From Parachitinimonas caeni (GTDB taxonomy: Bacteria > Pseudomonadota > Gammaproteobacteria > Burkholderiales > Chitinimonadaceae): a DNA stretch of 64,000 nt. Of this stretch, positions 55,221-64,000 are shown piece after piece; within the stretch, counting starts at the first letter, position 1, and the number at the start of each line of letters is the position of its first letter. A program made the translations under genes and the position numbers. The notes beneath the pieces were generated by a model. It worked only from the letters and a program-made list of their open reading frames with translations. It was not told the DNA's origin and did not search any database. Where the stretch lies: positions 186,001 through 250,000 of the forward strand of contig NZ_JARRAF010000001.1 in assembly GCF_030129945.1 (NCBI RefSeq), given 5' to 3'.

Positions 55221-58200
55221 ATGGATACATTGACGAGGGACATGATCAAGGCCAACGACGTGATCATTGGTGACGGCAACAGCAATGCACTCGTCGGCAC
55301 CGACGGCGATGACACCTTGCAGGGTGGGTTTGGCAATGATCGGCTCGAAGGCAAAGCCGGGTCTGACCGGCTGGAAGGCGGCGGTGGTGACGACATCTAT
55401 GTGTTCCGCCTGGGGGATGGCAACGACACGGTGTTTGATTTCAACGACTATCGCGATGCCGGGCGGGATACCTTCCAGTTTGGCCAGGATATCAGCAGCA
55501 ATCAGCTCAGTTACTACCGGCATGGTCTCAACCTGGTCATCCGCTACAGTGCCAGCGATTCGATCACGATTCCCGATTACTTTCAGAGCGACGATACCTG
55601 GGCAAACCGGATTGAAGTGCTGAAGTTCCTGAATGAACCTTTCACAACGATCGCCGCTGAAATCGCCAAACTGGGTTTGCATCTGAGTGATGGCAACGAC
55701 CAGTACGACGGCGGTTACGCCGCCGACTGGATCATGGGCGACGCCGGGGATGATTCGATTCGCGGCATGGACGGCGACGACACCCTTGAAGGGGGGGCCG
55801 GCAATGACACGCTGGAGGGTGTGTTGGGCGTTGATACCTACCGCTTCAAACGTGGTGATGGCCACGACCGGATCGTCGAAGTCAGAGATGCCAGCCGCTT
55901 TCTGGATGGCCGCATTGAATTTGCATCCGGCATTCGCCTGGAGGATATGCAGTTCGAAAGTCGCGGCCTGAATACGGTGGCGATTATTTATGGCGAAGGG
56001 GATTCCGTCACCGTGTCGATGGACGATTTCAATGGCTTCGAGCTGGCAGGCAGTGGCTTTGTGGACTGGCGCACAGCGTTTGGCCAGCAAGGTCTGAGGC
56101 TGAGCGAGCAGGATGACCGTTACGTCGGTGATGCGCGCGACGAGCACATTGATGGCCGCGCCGGCAATGACCATGTCGGCGGGGGCGATGGCCGCGATAC
56201 CCTGCTCGGGGGAGTCGGCTCAGATTCCTTGAGTGGTGATAGTGGTGACGACCGCCTCGAAGGCGGCAAAGACGGCGACTGGCTCTATGGTGGCGCAGGT
56301 GCGGACACCTTTGTGTTCAACAAGGGGGATGGGCCGGAGTTTGGTTTTGATACCGTAGCTGATGGTTATGCCGAAGACAGTCTGCTATTTACAGCCGGCA
56401 TCAGGCCGGATCAGCTGCGTTTTGTACGTAATGGCGATGGCCTGGAAATTCACTATGGCGCGACCGACCGGCTGTTTCTCCAGAACTACTTTTATGTCGC
56501 ACAAAACAATGCGCTCGATACGCTGCGTTTTGCCAACGGCGAGAGCCGTAGCCTGAAACAGCTGGTACAGCTGGCGGGCCTGGAGTTGTCTTCCGGCAAT
56601 GACACGTTTACAGGGAGCGATGCCAACGAACGCGTCGCCGGCCGCGAAGGCAACGATATGCTGGATGGCCGCGGCGGCAACGATAGTCTGAGCGGTGATG
56701 ATGGCACTGACTTACTTGCTGGCGGCACCGGCAACGATGAGCTGGCCGGCGGCCGTGGTGATGATTTCTATACCTTCGTCAATGGCGATGGGGCCGATGT
56801 GGTGATCGAGACAGCGGGTGTCGAGGGCGGTAGCGACACCTTGCATTTCGTTAATGTGAGCAATCTGGCGGGGCTCACTTTCCAGCAACTGGGCCAGGAC
56901 TTGATCGTTCGTTATGGCGCGGGTGACAGCGTGACGGTGCGCGACTATTTCGCCTCGGCTACCCCGGCGATTGAGCAGTTGAGCCTGCAAGGTCTGCACT
57001 ACAACCTTGCGGCAGAAATTGCCCGACAGGGGCTGCTGTTGAGTGATGGTGATGACGAGGTGACGACCTCGCCGATGGGCCAGCATCTGCGCGGTGGTCT
57101 GGGTAACGACCGCATGATCGGCCTTGAGGGTAACGATGTGCTCGAAGGCAACGAAGGCCATGACACCTTGATTGGTGGCGGTGGTTTTGACGAACTGTAT
57201 GGTGGAGATGGAAACGACTGGTTGCAGGATGAAATGGGCGGTGTGCTCAACGGTGGAAATGGCAACGATACGCTTGCGGGATCGAACGGCAGCGTGCAGT
57301 TGTTCGGCGGTGCAGGCGATGATGTTTACGATACCGCCACGGCTGCGACCATCGTCGAACGCGAGGGTGAAGGAACGGACACCTGGCTTTCTGCAGAGCA
57401 CATCAATCTGAACCTGGTACGCAATATTGAAAATGCGGTGCTGAAGGAAAGTGCCTTCTCGATGACCGGCATCATTGGTAACCAAGACAATAACCACCTG
57501 ACGGGCAATCTCACCGGCAACCATCTGGATGGGGGCATTGGCAACGACACCCTGTTGGGCCTTGCTGGCAACGATCTGCTCGAAGGTGGCGAAGGCAGCG
57601 ATCTGCTGGAAGGGGGGGATGGGGATGACCAGCTGCGCGGTGGCAAGGGCCAGGATACTTTGCGCGGTGGGGCGGGTCTTGATCGCTATTACTTCGACCT
57701 GGGCGATGACCCCTTTAGCCGTCAGATTGGCCCGAATGGCCAGCTGATAGAAAACTGGAGTCGCCTCGAAGACAAGGAAGGCGTCACCGAGCTGTACTTT
57801 GGCCCCGGCGTCCGGCGGGCGGATCTGCGGCTGGAGTGGATTCCTTCCGAGCAGATGCCACCTCGCGTCTGGTTGGTGTATTCCGCGCAGGACCGGATCG
57901 AGCTGGACGCCAGTCTGCTGCAGAGTCCGAATGTGATGCTGTACTTTGCCAATGATCCGGCCGGGGGGCTGGTCGGCATGCCTGCCTCGGAGTTGCCGAG
58001 AGTGGGCGGAGATGCTTCCGATTGGCTGCAGGGCACAGATAAAGCCGATGTGCTGATCGGCAAGGGGGGGAATGACCAGCTGTCCGGTCTGGATGGCAAT
58101 GACTGGCTATCGGGTGGGGCGATGGGGGATGTCCTGATTGGCGGCAGAGGCATTGATACCTTGATCGGCGGCGAAGATCGCGACGAGTACGTGCTGGAAC

Positions 58201-60626
58201 GTGGCGATGACCCATTTACTCTGCAGCGCAACCCGGACGGCAGCCTGGTTGATAACTGGAGCCACATCATCGACCGCGAAGGCGACAATGCCATTCGCTT
58301 TGGCGTGGGCATCCGGCCGGAAGACATCCGGTTCGAGCGGATACCTGGTACACCCGATAGCCCGAATCCCCGTTACTGGCTCATCTACTCGCCTACTGAC
58401 CGGATCGAACTCGATCAAACCGAAGACGGTGGCACGTTCATCCGGGATTACTGGTTCGACAACGGGCAGGTTATCAGCCACGGTGCCCTGTTCCGCCTCG
58501 ACAAGAGCTCCATCGCTTATGGCACCGAAGCAGGTGATCTGATGACAGGCAGCGACGCCAACGAGTGGCTGTTTGGTCTGGCCGGCGATGACAATTTAAT
58601 GGGCTACGGCGGCAACGATGTGCTCGAAGGGGGCGATGGCAATGACCAGCTGGAGGGTGGGCTCGGCCAGGATCTGATGCGCGGTGGCGCCGGCAACGAT
58701 CACTACAAGCTGACTGTCGGTGGTGACGCCTTCCTCCCCACTCCCGGCCCGGATGGCAAGCTGATCGACAACTGGAGCCATATTGACGATAGCGAAGGCC
58801 AGAACGAAATCTGGTTTGGCGAGGGGGTGTTACCGGCGCAGATCCGCTTCGAGACCATACCTGGCCTCGTCAACCCGGCGGATGGTTCGCCACGGGTCTG
58901 GCTGGCGTATTCACCCAATGACCGGGTTGAGCTGGATCGCTTTGGGGCCACCACTCAGGCGACCCGCCCTACCCTCTTCCACTTCCCCAATGGCCAGAAC
59001 CTGACGCTGGAGCAATTGCTGCAAGGCTCGGGCGGGGCGGTGATCAAAGGTACGGAAGGCGCCGATACCCTCAACGGCGGTAAGGATGCCAACGAACTCT
59101 ACGGCTTGGGCGGCAATGATCTGCTGTTCGGCTACGAAGGCAATGACACATTGGATGGCGGCGCGGGCAAGGACACGATGGTTGGCGGTGTCGATGATGA
59201 TCGCTACGAAGTTGATGATCTGGGCGACATCACCGCAGAGAATGCCAATGAGGGCAAGGACAGTGTGTTTGCCCGCATCGACTGGACCCTTCAGGCCAAT
59301 ACCGAGAATCTGACGTTGCTTGGCAATGCGCGCATCGGCACCGGCAATGCACTGGACAATGTGCTCACTGGCAATGATGGCGTTAATCAGCTGCTGGGGG
59401 GTGATGGCAACGACACGCTGATTGGTGGCCTGGGCGTTGACACGCTGGTGGGCGGTAAGGGCAACGATTACTACGTCAATCTGGGCGGCGATCAGATTGT
59501 TGAGAATGCTGGCGAAGGCACGGACACGATCGAGACCCAGAGCGGTGGCTACACGCTGCAGAGCGCCATCGAAAATCTGCGTTATGCCGGAACCGGTAAC
59601 TTCCAGGGCTATGGCAACAGCCTGCACAACTGGCTGGTTGGCGGTAGCGGCAACGATACATTGGTTGGCAATGCGGGCCATGACACGCTCGACGGTGGCG
59701 CAGGTAGAGATACGCTGGTCGGCGGTTTGGACAACGATAACCTCAATGGTGGCGCCGACAATGATTCTCTGATGGGGGATTCCGGCAACGACCGTCTGCA
59801 GGGTGAACTCGGCGACGATACGCTCGATGGCGGCTCCGGCTTCGACACCTTGATTGGTGGCGCAGGTAACGACGTTTACATCGTCGATTCCCTGTCCGAT
59901 AGCGTGACCGAACTGGCGAACGACGGGTTGGATACCGTCAGGGCATCGGTCAGCTACACCCTCGGCGCCAATCTGGAGCAGCTGACCTTGACTGGCACCG
60001 CCATCAGCGCCACCGGTAATGCTGGCAATAATCTGCTGGTCGGTAATGCCTCCGCCAATCAGATCAAGGGTGGCAAAGGCGATGACCGCATGGAAGGTGA
60101 GATTGGCAACGACACCTATCTGTTGAGCAAAGGTGATGGCAAAGACGTGATCCGCGATCGGGATGGGACCACTGGCAACATCGATACCGTGCAGTTCACC
60201 GACGCCACCGCCGCAGAGGTCACGGCCGTGTTACGCAGTGGCGATGCGTTGGTGCTGCAATATGGCGCGGGCGATCAGGTGCAGATCGAGCGCTATTTCG
60301 ATGCCACGTTCGCAGCGACTTACCGGATCGAGCAGTTCAAGTTCAGCGACGGCGTGGTGTGGACTGACGCAGACATCCAGAGCCGGCTGGCCACGCCTGC
60401 ACCAAGCAGTGTGCTGATCTCGGCTGCCCCACAGGCTGATTCTGGCAACCGGTTGGCGGAGGTGATGGCGGAGAGTTCGGCGGCCGAAATGGCAGGTGTC
60501 GATCAACAACTGCAGGCAATGATCGGCGCAATGGCAGCATTTGAACCCGATGCAGCTGCTGCTTTCGGTGGGTATCGTGAAGAGCCCGCTTCAAGTTTTG
60601 GCACTTTGGCGGTCAGCACGCACTGA
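55221..60626 (+). CDS. Giant RTX calcium-binding repeat protein
   Basis: An 1801-aa acidic protein made almost wholly of GGxGxDxLx-type nonapeptide blocks, which bind calcium as parallel beta-rolls once outside the cell. There is no N-terminal signal; the C terminus (about 60 residues, acidic then small and hydrophobic, ending FGTLAVSTH) fits a type I secretion signal. Between RTX blocks are three sorts of spacer: (a) D-x-I/V-x-x-DYF modules of the haemolysin-related domain (residues ~70-620 and near 1690); (b) three GDDPF ... NWS ... IELD modules (57687-57909, 58188-58416, 58703-58937); (c) VDxLxD ... TLxANxExLTLxG modules (~1325-1600). No catalytic domain recognised. No secretion genes are adjacent. 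It may be an adhesin or surface-layer-type protein. Confidence 0.88.
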   Translation: MDTLTRDMIKANDVIIGDGNSNALVGTDGDDTLQGGFGNDRLEGKAGSDRLEGGGGDDIYVFRLGDGNDTVFDFNDYRDAGRDTFQFGQDISSNQLSYYRHGLNLVIRYSASDSITIPDYFQSDDTWANRIEVLKFLNEPFTTIAAEIAKLGLHLSDGNDQYDGGYAADWIMGDAGDDSIRGMDGDDTLEGGAGNDTLEGVLGVDTYRFKRGDGHDRIVEVRDASRFLDGRIEFASGIRLEDMQFESRGLNTVAIIYGEGDSVTVSMDDFNGFELAGSGFVDWRTAFGQQGLRLSEQDDRYVGDARDEHIDGRAGNDHVGGGDGRDTLLGGVGSDSLSGDSGDDRLEGGKDGDWLYGGAGADTFVFNKGDGPEFGFDTVADGYAEDSLLFTAGIRPDQLRFVRNGDGLEIHYGATDRLFLQNYFYVAQNNALDTLRFANGESRSLKQLVQLAGLELSSGNDTFTGSDANERVAGREGNDMLDGRGGNDSLSGDDGTDLLAGGTGNDELAGGRGDDFYTFVNGDGADVVIETAGVEGGSDTLHFVNVSNLAGLTFQQLGQDLIVRYGAGDSVTVRDYFASATPAIEQLSLQGLHYNLAAEIARQGLLLSDGDDEVTTSPMGQHLRGGLGNDRMIGLEGNDVLEGNEGHDTLIGGGGFDELYGGDGNDWLQDEMGGVLNGGNGNDTLAGSNGSVQLFGGAGDDVYDTATAATIVEREGEGTDTWLSAEHINLNLVRNIENAVLKESAFSMTGIIGNQDNNHLTGNLTGNHLDGGIGNDTLLGLAGNDLLEGGEGSDLLEGGDGDDQLRGGKGQDTLRGGAGLDRYYFDLGDDPFSRQIGPNGQLIENWSRLEDKEGVTELYFGPGVRRADLRLEWIPSEQMPPRVWLVYSAQDRIELDASLLQSPNVMLYFANDPAGGLVGMPASELPRVGGDASDWLQGTDKADVLIGKGGNDQLSGLDGNDWLSGGAMGDVLIGGRGIDTLIGGEDRDEYVLERGDDPFTLQRNPDGSLVDNWSHIIDREGDNAIRFGVGIRPEDIRFERIPGTPDSPNPRYWLIYSPTDRIELDQTEDGGTFIRDYWFDNGQVISHGALFRLDKSSIAYGTEAGDLMTGSDANEWLFGLAGDDNLMGYGGNDVLEGGDGNDQLEGGLGQDLMRGGAGNDHYKLTVGGDAFLPTPGPDGKLIDNWSHIDDSEGQNEIWFGEGVLPAQIRFETIPGLVNPADGSPRVWLAYSPNDRVELDRFGATTQATRPTLFHFPNGQNLTLEQLLQGSGGAVIKGTEGADTLNGGKDANELYGLGGNDLLFGYEGNDTLDGGAGKDTMVGGVDDDRYEVDDLGDITAENANEGKDSVFARIDWTLQANTENLTLLGNARIGTGNALDNVLTGNDGVNQLLGGDGNDTLIGGLGVDTLVGGKGNDYYVNLGGDQIVENAGEGTDTIETQSGGYTLQSAIENLRYAGTGNFQGYGNSLHNWLVGGSGNDTLVGNAGHDTLDGGAGRDTLVGGLDNDNLNGGADNDSLMGDSGNDRLQGELGDDTLDGGSGFDTLIGGAGNDVYIVDSLSDSVTELANDGLDTVRASVSYTLGANLEQLTLTGTAISATGNAGNNLLVGNASANQIKGGKGDDRMEGEIGNDTYLLSKGDGKDVIRDRDGTTGNIDTVQFTDATAAEVTAVLRSGDALVLQYGAGDQVQIERYFDATFAATYRIEQFKFSDGVVWTDADIQSRLATPAPSSVLISAAPQADSGNRLAEVMAESSAAEMAGVDQQLQAMIGAMAAFEPDAAAAFGGYREEPASSFGTLAVSTH

Positions 60627-60648
60627 TCCGGACTGGGCGCTGGAAACT

Positions 60649-60678
60649 GACAAAGGACACCGCAAGGTGTCCTTTGTC
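60649..60678. terminator. Hairpin terminator between RTX gene and secreted-protein gene
   Basis: GACAAAGGACACC, GCAA loop, GGTGTCCTTTGTC: a perfect 13-bp stem between convergent genes. The flanking T run is weak. Confidence 0.7.
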
Positions 60679-60699
60679 GTTGATGGCGCCAAACAAGGC

Positions 60700-61491
60700 T
60701 TACCAGCGCGGGTCGGGTACGAACTCGCCAGGGAAGGGGCTGGGCTGCGGCCGTGGATGGCGACGCCCCGGAATCACGCCCATCGCAACCAGATTGTCGT
60801 AGCTATCGTAATAAATCGTGATGACCTCATCCGGATTGCTGCTGGCTCGCTGGAAGTCGGTATAGCGGGCTTGCGATTCTTCGCGATTGCCGTGGGCGGT
60901 GCCCAGTGGTGTACCGGGCGATACACGGCCGGAGTCTTCCATGATGGGTGCGGCTTCGGCCCGGCGTTTCTGCATCGGAGCGGGTGATGCACTGGCCGCA
61001 GGGGCGTCACTGCGGTCGTACAGACGCTCGCGTTCGCGGTAGACCTGCACCGGCGCCCGCTCGCGGAACAAGGCAACGCCGATGACGCCTACCTGGTCGG
61101 CCCGCCCGGTGCGCGCGGCATAGCTATGACCTTGTGGGCTGAAGATGAACGAGGCGACTTCCCCCATATTCTTGCGCCAGCCTTCAACCCGTGTTTCGCC
61201 CCAGGCATCGATCACATAGCCACTTTGCTGAGGTGAGGCATTCTTGCCGCTGATCACATTGATGCCGTCAACCGATGTCACCGCCAACAGGCGTTCGCCG
61301 TACTGGCTACGTACCGAGATTTCATATTTTCCCCCTGCCTTGCCGGCCACATACCAGCTGCCATTGTGATAGTAGGTTGGCAGGAAGCGCCCACTGTAGC
61401 GATCGACCACATTGACCTCAGCCATGGTGCCAATGGCAAGTGCGGGCAGGCTGGTGCTGGCAAGCAAGAGGGCGGCAAGTAATTTTTTCAT
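60700..61491 (-). CDS. Secreted protein of unknown function
   Basis: A 263-aa protein with a clear signal peptide (MKKLLAALLLASTSLPALA, cleavage after ~19). The first ~140 residues are a compact beta-rich domain with NVVDRYSGRFLPTYYHNG and YEISVRSQYGERLLAVTSVDG, and FIFSPQGHSYAARTGR follows, which suggests a periplasmic adhesion- or pilus-accessory-like fold. The remainder is proline- and arginine-rich and probably disordered. I do not recognise the family. Convergent with the RTX gene. Confidence 0.7.
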   Translation of the reverse strand: MKKLLAALLLASTSLPALAIGTMAEVNVVDRYSGRFLPTYYHNGSWYVAGKAGGKYEISVRSQYGERLLAVTSVDGINVISGKNASPQQSGYVIDAWGETRVEGWRKNMGEVASFIFSPQGHSYAARTGRADQVGVIGVALFRERAPVQVYRERERLYDRSDAPAASASPAPMQKRRAEAAPIMEDSGRVSPGTPLGTAHGNREESQARYTDFQRASSNPDEVITIYYDSYDNLVAMGVIPGRRHPRPQPSPFPGEFVPDPRW

Positions 61492-61637
61492 GATGGGGCT
61501 CCTGAGCAGTTGATAACGATTTAACGCAAGGTTCGCTCAGAACGGGTTAACGGCAGGTGAACAGAATTGATTGTGAAAATTGCCGGCACTTCCAGGCTCT
61601 GTGGATGAGGAGGCAGGTGACGGCGCTGACATCAGGC

Positions 61638-61663
61638 GAAAAAAAGCCGCCCTTGTGGGCGGC
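61638..61663 (-). terminator. Intrinsic terminator after pntB
   Basis: GCCGCCC/GGGCGGC stem with an A run on the left, i.e. a T run for leftward transcripts. Confidence 0.85.
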
Positions 61664-61746
61664 GTGAGTTTGGGGAATCGAAGCAGCCGTTTGCTTGCTG
61701 TCCGCATTCGGTGAAACACGATCCAGAAATGAAATGTCAGCCGCAC

Positions 61747-63129
61747 CTAGTGCTGTGTGGCTTTGAGCATGTCCTCCACGACCTTCTTGGCATCGCCGAA
61801 TACCATCATGGTCTTGTCCATATAGAACAGATCATTATCGAGACCCGCGTAACCAGCGCTCATTGAGCGTTTGACCACGATCACGGTACGCGCCTTGTGG
61901 GCTTCCAGAATCGGCATACCGTAGATGGGGCTGGCCTTGTCACGCTGGGCGGCGGGGTTGACCACATCATTGGCGCCGATCACCAGCACCACGTCGGTGT
62001 TGGAAAAGTCGGAATTGATCTCTTCCATTTCCAGCACCTGTTCGTAAGGTACTTCCGCTTCGGCCAGCAGCACATTCATATGGCCCGGCATCCGCCCCGC
62101 CACCGGGTGGATGGCGTAGCGGACGGTGACTCCCTTGTGGGCCAGGGCTTCGGCAAATTCCTGCAGGGCGTGCTGGGCGCGTGATACGGCCAAGCCATAG
62201 CCCGGCACGATCACTACCGAATCGGCATTGCTCATGAGGAAGGCCGCATCGTCGGCACTTCCTGACTTATAGGCTTTCTGCTCGCCGTCACCACTGGCGG
62301 CTACTGCCGTTTCGCCACCCATGCCACCACCAAAGATCACATTGAGCAGCGAGCGATTCATCGCCTTGCACATGATGTAACTGAGGATGGCGCCAGACGA
62401 ACCCACCAGCGAGCCTGCGATGATCAACACCGAGTTGTTGAGCGTGAAACCGATACCTGCTGCCGCCCAGCCTGAATAGCTGTTGAGCATGGAAACCACC
62501 ACTGGCATGTCGCCCCCGCCGATCGGTGCGATCAGGAAGTAACCCAGCACCAGCGACAGTGCCGTCATGATCCAGAACGACTGCAGCGTTTCGGTGATGA
62601 AGTAATGCGCACCGAAGCCGAACATGGCGGTAGCCAGGACGATCTGCACCGGCTTGACCCAAGCGCCCTTCAGCGGCTTGGCGGCCAGCTTGCCCGAGAG
62701 TTTTCCCCAGGCCACGACCGAGGCGGTGAAGGTGATGCCGCCGATAAAGCAGCCGACAAACAGCTCGAAGCGATGCACGCCATCGTGGTGGACGCCGGTG
62801 TGGTGGACGGCCGCCAGCGCAATCAGCACGGCTGCCAGGCCCACCAGCGAGTGCATCATCGCCACGGTTTCGGGCATTTGCGTCATCGGCACAGTACGGG
62901 CACGCCAGATGCCGACCACGGCACCTGCGGCAATGGCGACGACGATCAGGGCGAAGTTGGGGTTAGGGGCAACCGCCAGCGTCATGATGATGGACAGGGC
63001 CATGCCGGCCATGCCATAGCGGTTACCGGCCACGGCGCTCAGTGGGCTCGATAGCCCTTTGAGCGCGAGGATGAACAGGATTGCGGCGACGAGGTACGCC
63101 CAATCCGCGTAGGGGGCAAGAGAATGCAT
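61747..63129 (-). CDS. pntB: NAD(P) transhydrogenase subunit beta
   Basis: A 460-aa subunit that carries most of the proton-channel helices (first ~260 residues) and the C-terminal NADP(H)-binding domain III. That domain has VVIVPGYGLAVSRAQH, HPVAGRMPGHMNVLLAE and VVLVIGANDVVNPAA, all diagnostic. The enzyme uses the proton gradient to make NADPH. Third gene of the pnt operon, 12 nt after pntAB. Confidence 0.97.
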   Translation of the reverse strand: MHSLAPYADWAYLVAAILFILALKGLSSPLSAVAGNRYGMAGMALSIIMTLAVAPNPNFALIVVAIAAGAVVGIWRARTVPMTQMPETVAMMHSLVGLAAVLIALAAVHHTGVHHDGVHRFELFVGCFIGGITFTASVVAWGKLSGKLAAKPLKGAWVKPVQIVLATAMFGFGAHYFITETLQSFWIMTALSLVLGYFLIAPIGGGDMPVVVSMLNSYSGWAAAGIGFTLNNSVLIIAGSLVGSSGAILSYIMCKAMNRSLLNVIFGGGMGGETAVAASGDGEQKAYKSGSADDAAFLMSNADSVVIVPGYGLAVSRAQHALQEFAEALAHKGVTVRYAIHPVAGRMPGHMNVLLAEAEVPYEQVLEMEEINSDFSNTDVVLVIGANDVVNPAAQRDKASPIYGMPILEAHKARTVIVVKRSMSAGYAGLDNDLFYMDKTMMVFGDAKKVVEDMLKATQH

Positions 63130-63141
63130 CGGTGCGGCTCC

Positions 63142-63510
63142 TTATTTTTTCTTCTTCTTGAACATATCGAGCATGCGCTCTGTGACGGCAAAACCGCCGA
63201 ATATGTTCACACTGGCAAGAAACACGGCGACGGCGCCGAGCACGCTGGTCAGGCTGATGGTTTCACCGCCAACGGTGACGGTCTGCAGCAGCGCCCCCAC
63301 CACGATGATGCCGGAGATGGCATTGGTCACCGCCATCAAGGGGGTGTGCAGCGCCGGGGTGACATTCCACACCACGTGGTAGCCAACGAAGATGGCCAGA
63401 ATGAAAATGGTGAAGATGGTCACAAAGGGCATGCTGTCCGCGTGGGTGACTGCCTGCTGTGCCGCTTGCACGGCGGCGGTAGCGGCTTGGTTCAGGGTTT
63501 CGGTCGTCAT
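63142..63510 (-). CDS. pntAB: NAD(P) transhydrogenase subunit alpha 2 (membrane part)
   Basis: A 122-aa protein with three or four membrane helices, containing [25 protein letters not shown], split here as the conserved [11 protein letters not shown] and TNAISG signatures of transhydrogenase domain II. The separate small subunit indicates the three-gene form known from Rhodospirillum-type enzymes rather than the fused PntA of E. coli. It has a GGGAGATCC-type ribosome-binding region. Confidence 0.95.
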   Translation of the reverse strand: MTTETLNQAATAAVQAAQQAVTHADSMPFVTIFTIFILAIFVGYHVVWNVTPALHTPLMAVTNAISGIIVVGALLQTVTVGGETISLTSVLGAVAVFLASVNIFGGFAVTERMLDMFKKKKK

Positions 63511-63527
63511 GATGGATCTCCCTTGTC

Positions 63528-64000
63528 TCAGTTCGGGCGCTTGAACAGCACTTCCCCACCGTGGGTTACCAAGGTGGCAGCAATGATGTCGTCTTCGCGG
63601 TTGAGTACGATCTTGCCTTCCTTATCCAGCAGCAGGCCGAGGAAGGTCAGCAGATTGCGGGCGTAGAGGGCGGATGCGTCGGCCGCCACCAGGCCGGGCA
63701 GGTTGGCAATGCCAACCAGGGTGACGCCGTTGTCGGTGGTGTAGACCTCGTTCAGACGCGATAAGGGGCAATTGCCGCCCTGCTCTACCGCCATGTCGAT
63801 GATCACCGAACCGGCTTTCATCTTGCCGACGGTTTCTGACTGGATCAGCACCGGTGCCGGCCGGCCCGGAATCAGTGCCGTGGTGATGATGATGTCGGCG
63901 TTACGGGCGTGTTTATCCACCAGCTCGGCCTGTCGCCGCTTGTAGTCCTCACTCATTTCACGGGCGTAACCACCGGCCGTTTCCGCCGATTTCTTTTCTT
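63528..64000 (-). CDS. pntAA: NAD(P) transhydrogenase subunit alpha 1, NAD-binding (truncated by window edge)
   Basis: The frame is open to the right edge; 157 C-terminal residues are visible. It contains [45 protein letters not shown] and [25 protein letters not shown], all hallmarks of the alanine dehydrogenase/PntAA domain I. It is the first gene of the operon, which continues leftward into pntAB and pntB. Confidence 0.96.
   Translation of the reverse strand, partial: EKKSAETAGGYAREMSEDYKRRQAELVDKHARNADIIITTALIPGRPAPVLIQSETVGKMKAGSVIIDMAVEQGGNCPLSRLNEVYTTDNGVTLVGIANLPGLVAADASALYARNLLTFLGLLLDKEGKIVLNREDDIIAATLVTHGGEVLFKRPN

Noticed and set aside
55200-56174. Long leftward open frames opposite the RTX gene (also around 56712-57524 and 58911-59681)
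   Set aside because: They come from the periodic codon pattern of the RTX repeats and encode repetitive Ile/Val/Ala-rich sequence without start signals.
55221-60626. The regular short repeats as a possible CRISPR or tandem-repeat array
   Set aside because: The repeats are in-frame RTX nonapeptides with variable spacing and codons; there are no constant repeats with unique spacers.

Overview
The window is chromosomal DNA from a Gram-negative bacterium, most likely a betaproteobacterium (Neisseriales-like is my best guess). The inference rests on several arrangements: rnpA-rpmH // dnaA-dnaN-gyrB with no recF; yqgE-ruvX-pyrB followed by a catalytically degenerate dihydroorotase; EarP next to an EF-P that carries Arg32; and zapA-6S RNA-formyl-THF cycloligase. 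No species can be named from the sequence alone.

Layout. 1-8.7 kb: a truncated membrane sensor kinase, a photolyase, the yqgE-ruvX-pyrB-pyrC' cluster, an acyl-CoA-binding protein, tRNA-Gly(CCC) and two small membrane-protein genes. 9-18.2 kb: the replication-origin region, with mnmE-yidC-yidD-rnpA-rpmH leftward and dnaA-dnaN-gyrB rightward; DnaA boxes lie on both sides of dnaA. 18.2-22.3 kb: a two-gene signalling operon (PAS hybrid histidine kinase, then a REC-PAS-GGDEF-EAL protein). 22.3-23.6 kb: a 1.3-kb gene-free stretch with a perfect palindrome, an apparent intrinsic terminator and a MITE-like inverted repeat.

23.6-38.9 kb is the most notable part: a phage-derived island with a DnaC-like loader, a Q-like zinc-knuckle protein, a strong promoter followed by terminators, a siphophage-type tail module (tail tube, frameshifted chaperone pair, 1795-aa tape measure, tail-tip and fibre proteins) and a full lysis cassette (holin, endolysin, Rz, Rz1). 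No integrase, repressor, terminase, portal, protease or capsid gene is visible. Flanking genes are ordinary chromosomal ones. The simplest reading is a non-contractile (F-type-like) tailocin controlled by a lambda-Q-style antitermination switch. A decayed prophage is the alternative.

38.9-55.1 kb: housekeeping and envelope genes (SGNH hydrolase, earP-efp, DinB-like, TlpA-like thioredoxin, ylqF-btuF, zapB-like-zapA-6S RNA-ygfA-EVE-TauE, proline iminopeptidase, ferredoxin-NADP reductase, and a run of M48 protease, TPR/Sel1 protein, orphan ParA and CobW GTPase). 55.2-60.6 kb: a giant 1801-residue RTX protein built from calcium-binding nonapeptide blocks separated by several kinds of repeated spacer module. 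60.7-64 kb: a secreted protein of unknown function and the three-gene proton-translocating transhydrogenase operon pntAA-pntAB-pntB, cut by the window end.
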